From: Actinomycetales bacterium
GTDB taxonomy: Bacteria; Actinomycetota; Actinomycetes; Actinomycetales; Actinomycetaceae
Assembly (NCBI GenBank): GCA_015655375.1
Contig: JAATFD010000039.1
Coordinates: 1 to 53,103, forward strand
Length of the DNA stretch: 53,103 bases
Direction: 5' to 3'
Part shown: positions 7,933-17,338 of the stretch, one piece after another
Position numbering within the stretch: position 1 is the first letter of the stretch
Layout: the number at the start of each line of letters is the position of its first letter
Program-made: the position numbers and the translations under genes
The notes under the pieces: model-generated
Databases searched by the model: none
What the model saw: the letters and a program-made list of their open reading frames with translations, nothing else
What the model was told of the DNA's origin: nothing

Positions 7933-8568
7933 ATGACCGACGAGACCGAGAACCACGACAACGAGACCGACGACACCCTCGTGCCCCCCGAGGCCGACGA
8001 ACCCGACGACGTCACCGCGGTGCCCGCCGACGACGACAGAGGCGAGAACGAAGACAGTGGCGGCGACCGGTTCGCCTTCGACGACATCCCGGCCCCGCCG
8101 CGCCCGATCAACTGGCGCACCCTCGGTTCATCCGACGCCGAGTACGAATGGCTGGCCCTCAACGAGTGGGTGAACTGGCTGCGCATCGAGTTCGGTCTAC
8201 CGGCCGCCGTCATCCCGCCGATGTGGCACCGCCACCCCGAGCTCGTCTGGGAGCTCAGCGCCCTACATCTTCGCTGGCTCGGCTGCTACGACCCCCAGCA
8301 GGACGCCGCCGGGCCGCTGGCGTTCCTGACCGACTTCCACGCCGCCCAACAGCGGCTGCGGGAATGGGTCTCCATCTCCGGCACCCGCCTGGACCGCGAC
8401 CGGCCCACCCGGCAGACCGCCTGGCCCGGCGAAGAGCCCACAGCCGAGACCAGCGAACAGCCGATCACCGACCGGGACGAGGACTTCGTCGCGTTCGTGA
8501 TCGAGGACGTCACCCGCCGGGCGGAGGCCGAGGTCGCCTTCCTTCGAAGCGAGGACGCCGAATCGTGA
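7933..8568 (+). CDS. DUF4913-type protein
   Basis: This 211-residue protein has a very acidic, disordered first 50 residues (many Asp and Glu). A compact Trp-rich domain follows, with EWLALNEWVNWLRIEF, PPMWHRHPELVWELSALHLR and a terminal helix of Arg and Glu. This Trp/His pattern matches the DUF4913 family, which is frequent on actinobacterial plasmids and conjugative elements and has no established biochemical role. The ATG at 7933 lies just after a run containing AAGGACGAG. Its stop overlaps the next gene by GTGA. The family assignment is from memory of its conserved pattern, so moderately sure; the function is unknown. Confidence 0.65.
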   Translation: MTDETENHDNETDDTLVPPEADEPDDVTAVPADDDRGENEDSGGDRFAFDDIPAPPRPINWRTLGSSDAEYEWLALNEWVNWLRIEFGLPAAVIPPMWHRHPELVWELSALHLRWLGCYDPQQDAAGPLAFLTDFHAAQQRLREWVSISGTRLDRDRPTRQTAWPGEEPTAETSEQPITDRDEDFVAFVIEDVTRRAEAEVAFLRSEDAES

Positions 8569-8801
8569 GCGGGGAACAGGCCCCTGACCCGCGACCTGCC
8601 TCGCTCGCAGGGACCCGACGCCTCGGCGTTCGGGTGGTCGAGAAGAGCCAGCCCGACGTGCGGGGCCTGGCACGGGCGTTCGTCGGGGTCATCCTCGCTC
8701 GCCGCTTCACCGACCGCGAGGAGGCGAACGCGGCGATGGCCGACTACCCCGCGCGCCACAACCCCCGACCTCGAAATCAGGATGACCGACCGGTAAAGTA
8801 G
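8565..8801 (+). CDS. Small hypothetical protein coupled to the DUF4913 gene
   Basis: This 78-residue basic protein starts at a GTG overlapping the preceding TGA (GTGA), which argues for translational coupling. It contains GVRVVEKSQPDVRGLARAFV and a likely amphipathic helix with RRFTDREEANAAM. I see no membrane segment or known motif. A long frame is open upstream to 7464, but that part is a shadow of the ssb-like and DUF4913 genes. It probably works with the DUF4913 protein; this is inferred from position only. Confidence 0.55.
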   Translation: MSGEQAPDPRPASLAGTRRLGVRVVEKSQPDVRGLARAFVGVILARRFTDREEANAAMADYPARHNPRPRNQDDRPVK

Positions 8802-8940
8802 GAAGCGCACACCGCCCCTCGCGTGTGCCGCCAACACATCGTTGCTTGCGCCCCACCGAGCGCATCGACCCCGGCTGACCGGGGACCTCTCTTGTTCAGG
8901 AACCGCGCGGCACGCGCCTCGAACAAGATGAGGAACCACT

Positions 8941-11304
8941 GTGGACCACCACACCAACGATGCAGAACAGTTCACCAGCCCGCTCGCCGTGTCCTACCTG
9001 CGCGTCTCCACCAAGGCACAAGCACACCGGGGCGGACGCGACGAGGGCTACTCGCTGCCCGATCAGCGCAAGGTCGTCGACCGGAAGGCCGCCAACCTCA
9101 GCGCGGTCATCGTGGCCGAGTTCATCGACCCCGGCGAGTCAGCCAAGACCCGCGACAAGCGCACCTCGCTCAACGAGATGATGGAGTACATCCGGGCCAA
9201 CACCATCACCTACTGCATCATCCCGAAGCTCGACCGGCTGGCCCGCAACCGCCTCGATGACGCGCTCATCCACGCCGAGCTGCGAGCCGAAGGTGTCAAG
9301 CTCGTCTCCGCCGCCGAGAACATCGACGAGACCCCGGCCGGGATGCTCACCCACGGCATCATGGCCTCGATCGCCGAGTTCTACTCCCTGAACCTGGCGA
9401 TGGAGGTCACCAAGGGCCTACGGACCAAGGCCACCACCGGCGGCACGATCGGCCGGGCGCCGCTCGGCTACCGCAACATCCAGGTCCGCACCGACAACGG
9501 CTACGAACTGCGCACCGTCGAACTCGACCCCGAGCGGGCACCACTGGTCACCTGGGCCTTCGAGGCGTACGCCACCGGCGACTGGACACTGTCGACCCTG
9601 CTGGAAGAGTTGACGCTGCGCGGCCTGACCTCGGTCGCCAGCCCACGCCGGCCCTCCAAGCCGATCTTCGTCTCCACCCTGCACCGGATGCTCCAGAATC
9701 CCTACTACAAGGGAACCGTCATCTACGACGGCGTCCCCTACGACGGGACGCACCAACCACTCGTGCCCGTCGACGTCTGGACCCAGGTGCAAGCCGTGCT
9801 GCGCGCCAACAACGTCGCCGGCGACAAGACACAGACCCACGACCACTACCTCAAGGGCTCCGTGTACTGCTCGAACTGCGGCTCACGGCTCGTCATCACC
9901 CACGCGAAGAACCGCCACGGCAGCATCTACCCCTACTTCATCTGCGCCGGCCGGCACCGCAAGACCACCGACTGCACCCGCAAAGCCATGCACATCTATC
10001 AGGTCGAGGACCTCATCGTGCAGCACTACTCCCGCGTGCAACTTGACCCGGCAACCAGGACGGCGCTGGAGGGAGCGATTGCCGAGGAGTTCGCGATCCT
10101 AGGCGCCCAGGCCACACTTGAGACCCAGGACCTGACCAAGCAGAAGCACGACCTGCTCATCCAGCGCGACAAGCTCATGCAGGCCCACTACGCCGGAGCC
10201 GTCCCGCTCGACCAGCTCAAAGCCGAACAGGACCGCATCTCCTCCACACTGGCACAGATCACCGGCAGGCTCGACGCCGCCAGCGCGAACTACGCCGAAG
10301 CGCAAGCCGAACTGGCCGACTGCCTCGACCTCACCAGCGACTGCTACGCCGTGTACCAGCAGGCACCCGACTCCGTGCGCCGCCTGTTCAACCAGGCGTT
10401 CTTCGAGAAGATCTACATCACCGACCAAGACGAGATCCGCGCGGTGCCCACCGGCGCCTTCGCGCTCCTGCTCGACACCAGCACGCAGACCGCCGCCCGC
10501 CACCGGCACGACACCAGGCCCCGAAACGCTCAAACCCCCGACCGCTCTTCTGCGGACGAGGGTTTGAACTTGATGCGTTGGGTGGAGCTAGAGGGATTCG
10601 AACCCTCGACCTCTTCCATGCCATGGAAGCGCGCTACCAACTGCGCCATAGCCCCGAACCGGACCGCCGCACTCTCATGCGGCGACCCGTCAACTATACC
10701 GGGACCTCGCCGAGCCGACAAAATCAACGGCTGTGCCGGTGCTCACTGCAGCACGGAAATACCACCGGCGCTCGGCCTGCCCGACGTCGTCTCACCCACC
10801 GATGACATCCTCGACGGCACCAATGTTGTGGGAGACCATCCGCCATTCGTCGTGCCGAGCATCGCAGGCCAACTCCGACCAATGACAGTTGTCCAACCCC
10901 CGCAATGCAGTGAAGGTCCCGGCGTCCAGCCCGATCATCGCAATGAGGCCCCGCGCGATCGCGGCACCATGGGAGGCAATCAGCAGCGTCTCGTCTGCCC
11001 CAGTCTGCAGGATATGGTCGAGCAGAGCCTCCCGGACCCGCTCCCCCACGGCCCGCGACGACTCGACACCGACCTCAGGAGTCTCCTGGCCTGCGAGCCA
11101 CCGCGCGTGCGACTCGGGGAAGATCTCCTCGATCTCGGCGCCCGTGTGTCCCTCAAAATCGCCGTAGCTCCGTTCGATCAACCGATCATCCGTCTCGACC
11201 TGGATCCTGCCACCCCCGTCAAATGTCGCCCCGACCAGCAAGCCACGCTTGGCCAACGCCTTGGCGACGATCCTGCCGGTCTCGTGGGCACGCCTGAGCG
11301 GTGA
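8941..11304 (+). CDS. Large serine recombinase (integrase) with read-through C-terminus
   Basis: This is a large serine recombinase that would integrate and excise the element. The resolvase-type catalytic domain covers about residues 14-150, with Ser23 in YLRVSTKAQ as the likely nucleophile. The recombinase domain follows, then a zinc ribbon with CxxC (CSNCG, about 310) and a second pair in FICAGRHRKTTDC, then a coiled-coil stretch (about 380-470). Family-like sequence ends near residue 505 (base about 10,460). The frame then stays open through the antisense of tRNA-Ala and of the host phosphatase gene to 11304, giving 787 residues. That tail (GFEPSTSS and beyond) is clearly antisense host sequence. 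The tRNA-proximal location shows that integration joined the gene to host DNA. The GTG at 8941 is preceded by GATGAGGAAC. Confidence 0.85.
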   Translation: MDHHTNDAEQFTSPLAVSYLRVSTKAQAHRGGRDEGYSLPDQRKVVDRKAANLSAVIVAEFIDPGESAKTRDKRTSLNEMMEYIRANTITYCIIPKLDRLARNRLDDALIHAELRAEGVKLVSAAENIDETPAGMLTHGIMASIAEFYSLNLAMEVTKGLRTKATTGGTIGRAPLGYRNIQVRTDNGYELRTVELDPERAPLVTWAFEAYATGDWTLSTLLEELTLRGLTSVASPRRPSKPIFVSTLHRMLQNPYYKGTVIYDGVPYDGTHQPLVPVDVWTQVQAVLRANNVAGDKTQTHDHYLKGSVYCSNCGSRLVITHAKNRHGSIYPYFICAGRHRKTTDCTRKAMHIYQVEDLIVQHYSRVQLDPATRTALEGAIAEEFAILGAQATLETQDLTKQKHDLLIQRDKLMQAHYAGAVPLDQLKAEQDRISSTLAQITGRLDAASANYAEAQAELADCLDLTSDCYAVYQQAPDSVRRLFNQAFFEKIYITDQDEIRAVPTGAFALLLDTSTQTAARHRHDTRPRNAQTPDRSSADEGLNLMRWVELEGFEPSTSSMPWKRATNCAIAPNRTAALSCGDPSTIPGPRRADKINGCAGAHCSTEIPPALGLPDVVSPTDDILDGTNVVGDHPPFVVPSIAGQLRPMTVVQPPQCSEGPGVQPDHRNEAPRDRGTMGGNQQRLVCPSLQDMVEQSLPDPLPHGPRRLDTDLRSLLACEPPRVRLGEDLLDLGARVSLKIAVAPFDQPIIRLDLDPATPVKCRPDQQATLGQRLGDDPAGLVGTPER
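10532..10565 (-). terminator. Hairpin downstream of tRNA-Ala, probable tRNA terminator
   Basis: A 14-bp stem with two mismatches (arms 10532-10545 and 10552-10565) and a 6-base loop lies 17 bases beyond the tRNA 3' end. Read on the minus strand it ends in GGGGGTTTGAGCGTTT. It is a plausible tRNA terminator and may mark host-derived sequence, placing the element junction to its left. Confidence 0.5.
10583..10655 (-). tRNA. tRNA-Ala (anticodon GGC)
   Basis: On the minus strand a full cloverleaf can be drawn. The acceptor GGGGCTA pairs with TAGCTCC and includes the G3:U70 pair that identifies alanine tRNAs. The D arm is GCGC...GCGC, the anticodon arm CTTCC-ATGGCAT-GGAAG carries GGC, and the T arm is GAGGG-TTCGAAT-CCCTC. 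The encoded 3' end after the discriminator A is CCC, so the terminal CCA is completed after transcription. The 3' end faces the integrated element, so this gene is the likely attachment target. Confidence 0.97.
10693..10721 (-). promoter_or_regulatory. Sigma70-type promoter of tRNA-Ala
   Basis: On the minus strand TTGTCG (10716-10721) and TATAGT (10693-10698) are separated by exactly 17 bases. The -10 box lies about 38 bases before the tRNA 5' end. Confidence 0.75.
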
Positions 11305-11523
11305 GGTCACGACACGCACGCCGCCCTCGGGTGTGGCGTTGGGAGTCACCCCGACAGACCCGCCATGCCCGGACAGTCGCCGTGCGAGGACGTCCGCCGC
11401 CCGCCGCGCTTGCTCTCGTCCGGTGTCGTTGAGCGGAATGTCCGATGAACCCTGGAAGCGGCCTCGAACATTGAAATCGGTCTGACCGTGCCGCAGGAGG
11501 ACGATGCGTGAAGAGTGTGCCAC
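10792..11523 (-). CDS. Histidine phosphatase (phosphoglycerate mutase family)
   Basis: This protein of about 243 residues carries the family's catalytic RHG motif in VLLRHGQTDFN near the N-terminus, a conserved second histidine in LLIASHGAAI, and intermediate Arg/Glu blocks (SPLRRAHET, RSYGDFEGHTGAEI). Such enzymes remove phosphate through a phospho-histidine; the substrate cannot be told from sequence. The GTG at 11523 is chosen because it places the RHG motif at the usual position. An ATG at 11541 would add a few residues and overlap the preceding gene. It follows rsfS and nadD on the same strand, an order common in actinobacteria. Much of the gene is also covered by the antisense read-through frame of the recombinase. 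Confidence 0.85.
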   Translation of the reverse strand: MAHSSRIVLLRHGQTDFNVRGRFQGSSDIPLNDTGREQARRAADVLARRLSGHGGSVGVTPNATPEGGVRVVTSPLRRAHETGRIVAKALAKRGLLVGATFDGGGRIQVETDDRLIERSYGDFEGHTGAEIEEIFPESHARWLAGQETPEVGVESSRAVGERVREALLDHILQTGADETLLIASHGAAIARGLIAMIGLDAGTFTALRGLDNCHWSELACDARHDEWRMVSHNIGAVEDVIGG

Positions 11524-11527
11524 CCAC

Positions 11528-11926
11528 TCAGACTGCCACATCACCGAGTTCATGCCCGACGACGCCCAGGTGCTCCAGTGGGATCACGGGGCAATCCCCC
11601 CACAGTTTCTCCAGCGCGTAGTACTCCCGGTCCTCGTCCACCAGAACATGGACGGTCAGGTCGCCATAGTCGACGAGGACCCAGCGAGCATCGGAGCGCC
11701 CCTCGATCCGATCCGGCAAGATCCCGAACTGCCGGGACATCTCATCCATGACATTCTCCGCAATCGCGCGGACCTGTCGCTCGCTCGGAGCAGAGGTGAT
11801 GAGGAAGGCCTCCGCAAGATGGAGGCGTTCAGACACGTCAATGACGACCGGATCGGTCGCCAGTTTGCCAAGAGCGGCTTCCGTCGCCACTCGGATCAAT
11901 CCCTCTGTCTCGCGACTGCAGGTCAC
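11528..11926 (-). CDS. rsfS: Ribosomal silencing factor RsfS
   Basis: The 132-residue protein belongs to the RsfS/Iojap family, which binds ribosomal protein uL14 on the large subunit and blocks subunit joining when nutrients are short. Recognisable blocks are VIDVSERLHLAEAFLITSA, ERQVRAIAENVMDEM, WVLVDYGDLTVHVL and the end REYYALEKLWGDCP. The length is typical. The GTG start has GGGAG 5 bases upstream. It lies between nadD and a histidine phosphatase gene, the usual actinobacterial context. Confidence 0.93.
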   Translation of the reverse strand: MTCSRETEGLIRVATEAALGKLATDPVVIDVSERLHLAEAFLITSAPSERQVRAIAENVMDEMSRQFGILPDRIEGRSDARWVLVDYGDLTVHVLVDEDREYYALEKLWGDCPVIPLEHLGVVGHELGDVAV

Positions 11927-12161
11927 GGTGTCTCCCGTCCGTCAATGGGTGCCGACGCACTCAGTGTGGCACGCGCATCGCGTCGCGCCCGAGCTCATCG
12001 CTCCGAATGTCCTCGATCGCGTGGAATTGATCACACAGTGGACGGCCACAGTCTCGTGCCGGACGCCGGGCGGACACCAGGTGCACAGTCACCACTTGTT
12101 ACATGAGAGTGTCGCCAACATGAGCCATGCTGATGAGCAAGCGGCGTGCTTCGCGGTGGGT

Positions 12162-12761
12162 TCAGTCCCGGTAGAGGTCGTACTTTGCGATGTACTGGAC
12201 GACTCCGTCGGGCACCAAGTACCACACCGGCTTGCCCTCCTGGACGCGCTCGCGGCAGTCCGTCGAGGAGATCGCCATCGCGGGTACTTCCAGCAGTGAA
12301 ACGGAGTCGCGCGGCAGTCCGTTCGCATCGAGGACATGCCCCGGACGCGTCACGCCGACGAAGTGGGCCATGTCGAAAAGCCTGTCGGCGTCCTTCCATT
12401 GGGCAATCTGCGCCAAGGCGTCAGCGCCAGTGATGAAGAAGTAGTCAGCATCGGGCTCCCGGGCCCTCAGATCGGTCAACGTGTCAATCGTGTAGGTCAT
12501 CCCCCCACGGTCGATGTCGACGCGCGAGACGTCGAAGGACGGATTCGAGGCCGTCGCGATGACCGTCATCAAGTAGCGATGCTCAGCCGGAGTCACCCGA
12601 CGCCCGGCCTTGAAGGGCTGCATCGCCGCCGGCACGAAGATCACCTGGTCCAGATGGAACACCTGCATGACCTCCGAGGCTGCCACGAGGTGGCCATGGT
12701 GGATCGGGTCGAAGGTGCCGCCCATGATTCCGATGGAACGACGGTGGGTCGCATTCGCCAC
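12162..12761 (-). CDS. nadD: Nicotinate-nucleotide adenylyltransferase
   Basis: This 199-residue enzyme makes nicotinate adenine dinucleotide from nicotinate mononucleotide and ATP in NAD synthesis. The nucleotidylyltransferase signature [12 protein letters not shown] is close to the N-terminus, with the HxGH motif. [16 protein letters not shown] and the C-terminal [13 protein letters not shown] (ISSTxxR motif) are also present. The GTG at 12761 is chosen because AGGAGG lies 5 bases upstream (12767-12772). The frame is open to 13061, but the extension has no such site. rsfS follows after a 235-base gap in which I see no gene. Confidence 0.94.
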   Translation of the reverse strand: MANATHRRSIGIMGGTFDPIHHGHLVAASEVMQVFHLDQVIFVPAAMQPFKAGRRVTPAEHRYLMTVIATASNPSFDVSRVDIDRGGMTYTIDTLTDLRAREPDADYFFITGADALAQIAQWKDADRLFDMAHFVGVTRPGHVLDANGLPRDSVSLLEVPAMAISSTDCRERVQEGKPVWYLVPDGVVQYIAKYDLYRD

Positions 12762-13017
12762 ACGTGCCTCCTGTGGAGGGTCAAGGACCGTCGCGGTCCG
12801 GGATGCCCGGGATTCCACGGCCCGGGGCACACGGCAGAGTACCCCTTTCGTCCGCGATGGCAGGTGATCACCCATACATGAGCACATCTCGCGCAAAAAC
12901 TGCTCAAAACTACCCGAGCGACTGATCACACAGAGCCGTATTGAACAGAAGCTCTCAGGTATCACGCTACGATCGGAGCACTCTATCCTTGTCAGTCCGT
13001 CGAAAGCCCTCACCTCC

Positions 13018-13803
13018 ATGAACCGACATGAGCGCCTGTCACTGCTCGCCGACCTCGTCATTCAACGCGGAACGATCCGGGTCGACGACATCATCGAGGA
13101 ACTGGGCATCTCCGGTGCCACAGCCCGGCGAGATCTCGATGCCCTCGCGAACCAGCAGCTGCTGACCCGCACGCGCGGCGGTGCGATCGCCAACGCCGCC
13201 ACCGGAGAGCTCCCCCTGCGCTATCGGGCAACCCGTCAGGGCGACCAGAAGCGACGCATCGCCGAGGCCGCGGTCGCAATGGTCCATCCCGGCGAGGTCA
13301 TCGCACTCAACGGGGGGACCACGACCACCCAAATGGCCCTGGAGCTCGGAATCGCTTCCTCCTCGAATCCAGGATTCACAGAGCTTCCCGTCACCGTCGT
13401 CACGAATGCCGTCAACATCGCCGCCGACCTCACTGTGCGGCCCAATGTTCGCGTCGTCGTCACCGGAGGGGTCGCCCTCGCGCGTTCCTATGAGTTGATC
13501 GGGCCGCTCGCCCAGGCGAAACTGCCCCGGATCTCCATCGGAACGGCTTTCCTCGGAGTCCATGGGATCGTCGCGGGCGAGGGCCTGTTCACGATCCACG
13601 ACGGGGAGGCTGTCATCAACGCGGCCTTCGCCGAGGCCGCCCGACGCCTTGTCGTCATCGCCGACCATTCGAAACTCGGCGCTTTCTCCTTCGCGAAGAT
13701 CGTCGACAACGACCTCGTCGACACGTTGATCACCGATTCCGAGGCCGATCCGGTCCAGGTGCGAGCCTTCGAGGACTCCGGCGTCCACGTCGTCCTCGCC
13801 TGA
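13018..13803 (+). CDS. DeoR-family transcriptional regulator
   Basis: The 261-residue protein has an N-terminal winged helix-turn-helix (about residues 4-58; [20 protein letters not shown], then RTRGGAI). A DeoR sensor domain follows (about 75-235) with [25 protein letters not shown] and [14 protein letters not shown]. Family members usually repress sugar metabolism genes and sense a phosphorylated sugar. Here no sugar gene is adjacent, so the target is unknown. It is divergent from nadD across 256 bases and convergent with proB. No clear ribosome binding site precedes the ATG. It could be autoregulated from the divergent region. Confidence 0.88.
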   Translation: MNRHERLSLLADLVIQRGTIRVDDIIEELGISGATARRDLDALANQQLLTRTRGGAIANAATGELPLRYRATRQGDQKRRIAEAAVAMVHPGEVIALNGGTTTTQMALELGIASSSNPGFTELPVTVVTNAVNIAADLTVRPNVRVVVTGGVALARSYELIGPLAQAKLPRISIGTAFLGVHGIVAGEGLFTIHDGEAVINAAFAEAARRLVVIADHSKLGAFSFAKIVDNDLVDTLITDSEADPVQVRAFEDSGVHVVLA

Positions 13804-13835
13804 GCACGGGGGACACCCCGGCGGGTTGCCCGCAC

Positions 13836-14984
13836 TCAGACGAGCAAAGCGAGGTCGTCCCGATGGACGATCGGGCGCGGATTCTCCCATCCCTGTTTGA
13901 GCAGATCGTGGGCCGACATTCCCGCCATTGACGCAACCGTGTCGGAGTCGTAGGCGACGATGCCACGTGCCACCAGGCCCGCGGGCCCCGCGAGGTCGAC
14001 GACGTCCCCCGAATCGAAGGTGCTGATGACCTGTCGGACGCCCGCCGACAGCAAGGACTTGTTCCGTTGGGTGATCGCCTCGACAGCGCCCTCGTCCAAC
14101 AGGAGTTCCCCGCGAGAGGGTGCGGCGTGGGCGATCCACAGGATCCGCGAAGCAGGCCTCGATCCGGTCGGGGCGAACCACGTGCCGACCGACTCCCCCG
14201 CCAGCGCCGGACCCAAGTTGTCCGCGCACGTCAGCAGGACGCCGATCCCCGACGAGGTCGCCATTGTCGCCGCCTGGACCTTCGTCACCATCCCGCCGGA
14301 GCCGACTCTCGATCCGGCACCGCTGACCAGGACCGATCTCAGGTCGTCGCGAGAGGCCACCACCGGGATCAGCTCGGCACCGGGGCGCCCCGGAGGCGCA
14401 GTGAAAAGACCCTCAACATCGGTGAGCAGGACGAGGGCGTCCGCGGCGACCATCTGCGCGACATAGGACGCCAGACGGTCGTTGTCCCCGAAACGGACCT
14501 CGCGAGTGGCCACGGTGTCGTTCTCGTTGATGATCGGCACGACCCCGAAGCCCAACAACTTCTCCAGCGCCTGACGAGCGTTCGTGTAGTGGTCACGCCG
14601 CATGACGTCATCGGTGGTCAACAGGACTTGTGCAACGTGTCGATGATGCGATTGGAAGGCCGAGGACCACCGAGCCACCAGCAATCCCTGGCCCATCGAG
14701 GCGGCTGCCTGGACGCTGGCGAGATCGCGGGGGCGCGACGTCATCCCGAGCGGATCGAGACCGGCCGCCACCGCACCGGAAGAGACGATGAGGATCTCGC
14801 GCCCACCCTGACACCATTGCGCGGCGAGTCGGGCCACGACGTCGATCCGATTGAGGTTCAATCCCCCGTCCTCGCGAGTGAGCGAGGAGGATCCGATCTT
14901 GACGACAATACGGCGCGCACCCGCCAGCCCGGCGAAGACTCCGGCCCCGTCCTCCGACGTCGCGCGGTCCTGGCCGCTGGTCAT
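13836..14984 (-). CDS. proB: Glutamate 5-kinase
   Basis: The 382-residue enzyme phosphorylates glutamate in the first step of proline synthesis. The amino-acid kinase domain starts with [13 protein letters not shown] and contains [28 protein letters not shown] and [10 protein letters not shown]. The C-terminal 80 residues form a PUA domain ([20 protein letters not shown]). The ATG at 14984 overlaps the stop of obg as ATGA, which fixes the start. An upstream extension to 15062 would lie inside obg. proB following obg in one operon is usual in actinobacteria. Confidence 0.94.
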   Translation of the reverse strand: MTSGQDRATSEDGAGVFAGLAGARRIVVKIGSSSLTREDGGLNLNRIDVVARLAAQWCQGGREILIVSSGAVAAGLDPLGMTSRPRDLASVQAAASMGQGLLVARWSSAFQSHHRHVAQVLLTTDDVMRRDHYTNARQALEKLLGFGVVPIINENDTVATREVRFGDNDRLASYVAQMVAADALVLLTDVEGLFTAPPGRPGAELIPVVASRDDLRSVLVSGAGSRVGSGGMVTKVQAATMATSSGIGVLLTCADNLGPALAGESVGTWFAPTGSRPASRILWIAHAAPSRGELLLDEGAVEAITQRNKSLLSAGVRQVISTFDSGDVVDLAGPAGLVARGIVAYDSDTVASMAGMSAHDLLKQGWENPRPIVHRDDLALLV

Positions 14985-16534
14985 CGCCGAGATCCCGACC
15001 CGCTCGAGTCGGAGCCGCCCTCGTTCGGGTCGGTCCACACGCCGGCCTCGCGCTCGGTCCACAGTTCTTCGCGCGCAACCGTCTTCGCGTCCATCGAGTC
15101 GTGGTAGCGCTCACGACGCTCACGACGGGACGGACGGTCATTACGCTCGACGCGCACATCCGTGCCGCGTTCCCCGAGCAGTTCGGGCCCTGTCGTCAGG
15201 CTCGGCTCCCAATCGAAGATCACGCCATCGTCCAGACCACCGATGACGACCGTGTCGCCTGCCGATGCTCCGGCGCGGACCAACTCGTCCTCGACGCCGA
15301 CCGCCGCCAGACGATCCGCCAGATAACCGACGGCCTCATCATTGGAGAAGTCCGTCTGACGAACCCAGCGTTCCGGCTTGTCGCCGCGGACCTGGTAGAC
15401 GGTCCCGCCATTCTTCTGGCGCCGCGTAACGGTGACCGCCACGCGCGCGCCGACGGCCTGCGGATGCAACACCGGACGCGACAAAGCAGCAGCGGGAATC
15501 TCCGCACGCTGGCGCTCGACCAACTGGGCGAGTCCAAAGGACAGTTCCTTGAGTCCCTCGTGAGTGACTGCGGACACCTCAAAGACCGGCCAGCCCAACT
15601 CCTCCAGGCTGGGACGCGCGATGTCCGCCAAGTCGCGTCCGTCGGGGACGTCGACCTTGTTGAGGACGACGACGCGGGGCCGCTCCATGATCGGCACATA
15701 GCCCTCGACCTCGCCGAGATCGCCCCGGTAGGCACCGAGTTCTTCCTCGATCGTTCGCAGATCGGACAGCGGATCACGGTCATAGTCGTAGGCGGCCGTA
15801 TCGAGGACGTGGACGATGACGGCGCAGCGTTCGATATGGCGAAGGAACTCCAGCCCCAGGCCCTTGCCCGAGGATGCTCCGGGGATCAGACCAGGAACAT
15901 CAGCCATTGTGAAGCGAGTGTCGCCGGCCTCGACGACGCCGAGATTCGGCACGAGCGTCGTGAAGGGATAGTCAGCGATCTTGGGCCGGGCCTGCGACAT
16001 CGCGGCGATCAGCGAGGACTTGCCGGACGAAGGGAATCCGACGAGCGCCACGTCCGCGACCGACTTCAGCTCGAGGACGACGTCGCGTTCCTGGCCGGGT
16101 TCACCCAGTAGAGCAAAGCCCGGAGCCCGGCGCTTGGTCGAGGCCAGTGCGGCATTGCCGAGTCCTCCGCGACCTCCCTCGGCCACGACGAAACGCTCGC
16201 CCTCTCCGGTGAGGTCGGCCAGCAGCTCACCGGTTGGAGACTTGACGACCGTCCCGTCGGGGACGGACAGCACGATGTCCTCACCGGCCCGACCCTGTCG
16301 ATAGTCGCCCATGCCCTGTGTTCCGTTGTCGGCCCGCTGATGAGGACTGTGGTGATAGGTCAACAGGGTCGTCACCTGGGGATCGACGACGAGGACGACG
16401 GAGCCGCCGTTGCCACCGTTGCCGCCATCGGGTCCACCCAACGGCTTGAACTTCTCACGGTGGACCGACGCGACGCCGTTCCCTCCGTCGCCGCCAGCGG
16501 CGTGGATGGTCACTCGGTCGACGAAGCTCGCCAC
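14981..16534 (-). CDS. obg: GTPase Obg (ribosome assembly)
   Basis: The 517-residue protein is the essential Obg/CgtA GTPase of large-subunit assembly and stress control. The N-terminal Obg fold is Gly-rich ([19 protein letters not shown]). The G domain has G1 [11 protein letters not shown]2 YPFTTL, G3 DVPGLI and G4 LNKVD. A C-terminal OCT domain follows, then a basic, disordered tail of about 50 residues rich in Arg and Ser. The GTG at 16534 has AGGAG 6 bases upstream; the open frame further up to 16837 lies across rpmA. It is downstream of rplU and rpmA and overlaps proB. Confidence 0.95.
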   Translation of the reverse strand: MASFVDRVTIHAAGGDGGNGVASVHREKFKPLGGPDGGNGGNGGSVVLVVDPQVTTLLTYHHSPHQRADNGTQGMGDYRQGRAGEDIVLSVPDGTVVKSPTGELLADLTGEGERFVVAEGGRGGLGNAALASTKRRAPGFALLGEPGQERDVVLELKSVADVALVGFPSSGKSSLIAAMSQARPKIADYPFTTLVPNLGVVEAGDTRFTMADVPGLIPGASSGKGLGLEFLRHIERCAVIVHVLDTAAYDYDRDPLSDLRTIEEELGAYRGDLGEVEGYVPIMERPRVVVLNKVDVPDGRDLADIARPSLEELGWPVFEVSAVTHEGLKELSFGLAQLVERQRAEIPAAALSRPVLHPQAVGARVAVTVTRRQKNGGTVYQVRGDKPERWVRQTDFSNDEAVGYLADRLAAVGVEDELVRAGASAGDTVVIGGLDDGVIFDWEPSLTTGPELLGERGTDVRVERNDRPSRRERRERYHDSMDAKTVAREELWTEREAGVWTDPNEGGSDSSGSGSRR

Positions 16535-16568
16535 GATGGTCTCCTGGTGATGGTCGGGATGAAATGAG

Positions 16569-16599
16569 AAAGGGGCGCCCGGCTCATGCCGGACGCCCC
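16569..16599 (-). terminator. Hairpin between rpmA and obg
   Basis: A 12-bp stem with one G-U pair (16572-16583 with 16588-16599, loop of 4) on the minus strand ends in CCCCTTTCTC. It lies between the rpmA stop and the obg start and probably reduces read-through from the ribosomal protein genes into obg. Confidence 0.6.
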
Positions 16600-16616
16600 C
16601 ATGACCGTGCGAGCTG

Positions 16617-16886
16617 TCAGGCCTCGACAGGCTCGGCAGGCTCAACGATGTTAACGACCCTGCGGTCACGACGCCGACCGAACTCGACGGCGCCCGCTTT
16701 GAGGGCGAACAGAGTGTCGTCCTTGCCGCGACCGACGTTGAGGCCGGGGTGGAAGTGGGTGCCACGCTGACGAACGATGATCTCGCCGGCGCTAACGACC
16801 TGGCCACCGTAACGCTTGACGCCGAGGCGCTGGGCATTCGAGTCGCGACCGTTGCGGGAGGATCCGAGACCCTTCTTGTGTGCCAT
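16617..16886 (-). CDS. rpmA: 50S ribosomal protein L27
   Basis: The 89-residue protein starts [19 protein letters not shown] and continues with LGVKRYGGQ and GTHFHPG, the standard L27 sequence. L27 sits near the peptidyl transferase centre. The ATG at 16886 gives the usual N-terminus without the cleaved extension found in Firmicutes. A longer open frame upstream is a shadow of rplU. It lies 28 bases after rplU in one transcription unit. Confidence 0.97.
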   Translation of the reverse strand: MAHKKGLGSSRNGRDSNAQRLGVKRYGGQVVSAGEIIVRQRGTHFHPGLNVGRGKDDTLFALKAGAVEFGRRRDRRVVNIVEPAEPVEA

Positions 16887-16914
16887 CTCAGTGAGTGCTT
16901 TCTCTTCGGAGGAC

Positions 16915-17235
16915 TCAGGCGATCTCGGTGACCTTGACCACCGACAGCTTCTGACGGTGACCCTGGCGCTTGCGGTAGCCGGTCTTGTTCTTGAACTTGA
17001 TGATCGAGATCTTCGGCCCCTTGGCGGAGTCCACGACCTCAGCCTTGACCGTGACCTTCCCCAGGGCGTCCTTGTCGGTGGTGACTGCGTCACCGTCGAC
17101 CAGCATCAGCGGCTGGAGTTCGATGCTGGAGCCGATCGCGTCGGACAGCTTGTCGACGACGACGACGTCACCGACGGACACCTTTTCCTGACGGCCGCCG
17201 GCCTTGACGATCGCGTAGACCACGTTGGAGCTCAT
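16915..17235 (-). CDS. rplU: 50S ribosomal protein L21
   Basis: The protein of about 106 residues has the L21 blocks [22 protein letters not shown] and the end [16 protein letters not shown] give the ATG at 17235; the GTG at 17223 would yield the more usual 102-residue form starting at VVYAIV, and neither has a clear ribosome binding site. rplU is the first gene of the rplU-rpmA-obg-proB set, with a candidate promoter about 105 bases upstream. Confidence 0.95.
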   Translation of the reverse strand: MSSNVVYAIVKAGGRQEKVSVGDVVVVDKLSDAIGSSIELQPLMLVDGDAVTTDKDALGKVTVKAEVVDSAKGPKISIIKFKNKTGYRKRQGHRQKLSVVKVTEIA

Positions 17236-17338
17236 CTCTGCTTGATTCGTATGGGACGGGACCACGCCCTCGACATCGGCCCGGAGGCCGGGAACTCGGA
17301 AGCGGAACCCGCTGGCGCGTGGGGCGCGCCGACGGTCC

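Noticed and set aside
7464-8564. The long upstream part of the frame that ends at 8801
   Set aside because: It overlaps the ssb-like and DUF4913 genes in another frame and is Arg/Pro-rich. Only the part from 8565 has gene-like features.
1-10530. A relaxase gene for the conjugative element
   Set aside because: I looked for one among the visible genes and found none; it is presumably left of the window.
10583-11304. The C-terminal extension of the recombinase as a functional domain
   Set aside because: It is antisense to tRNA-Ala and to the histidine phosphatase, so its sequence is dictated by those genes; I treat it as read-through.
11504-12106. A 200-codon plus-strand frame
   Set aside because: It is antisense to rsfS and the following gap, and has no motif.
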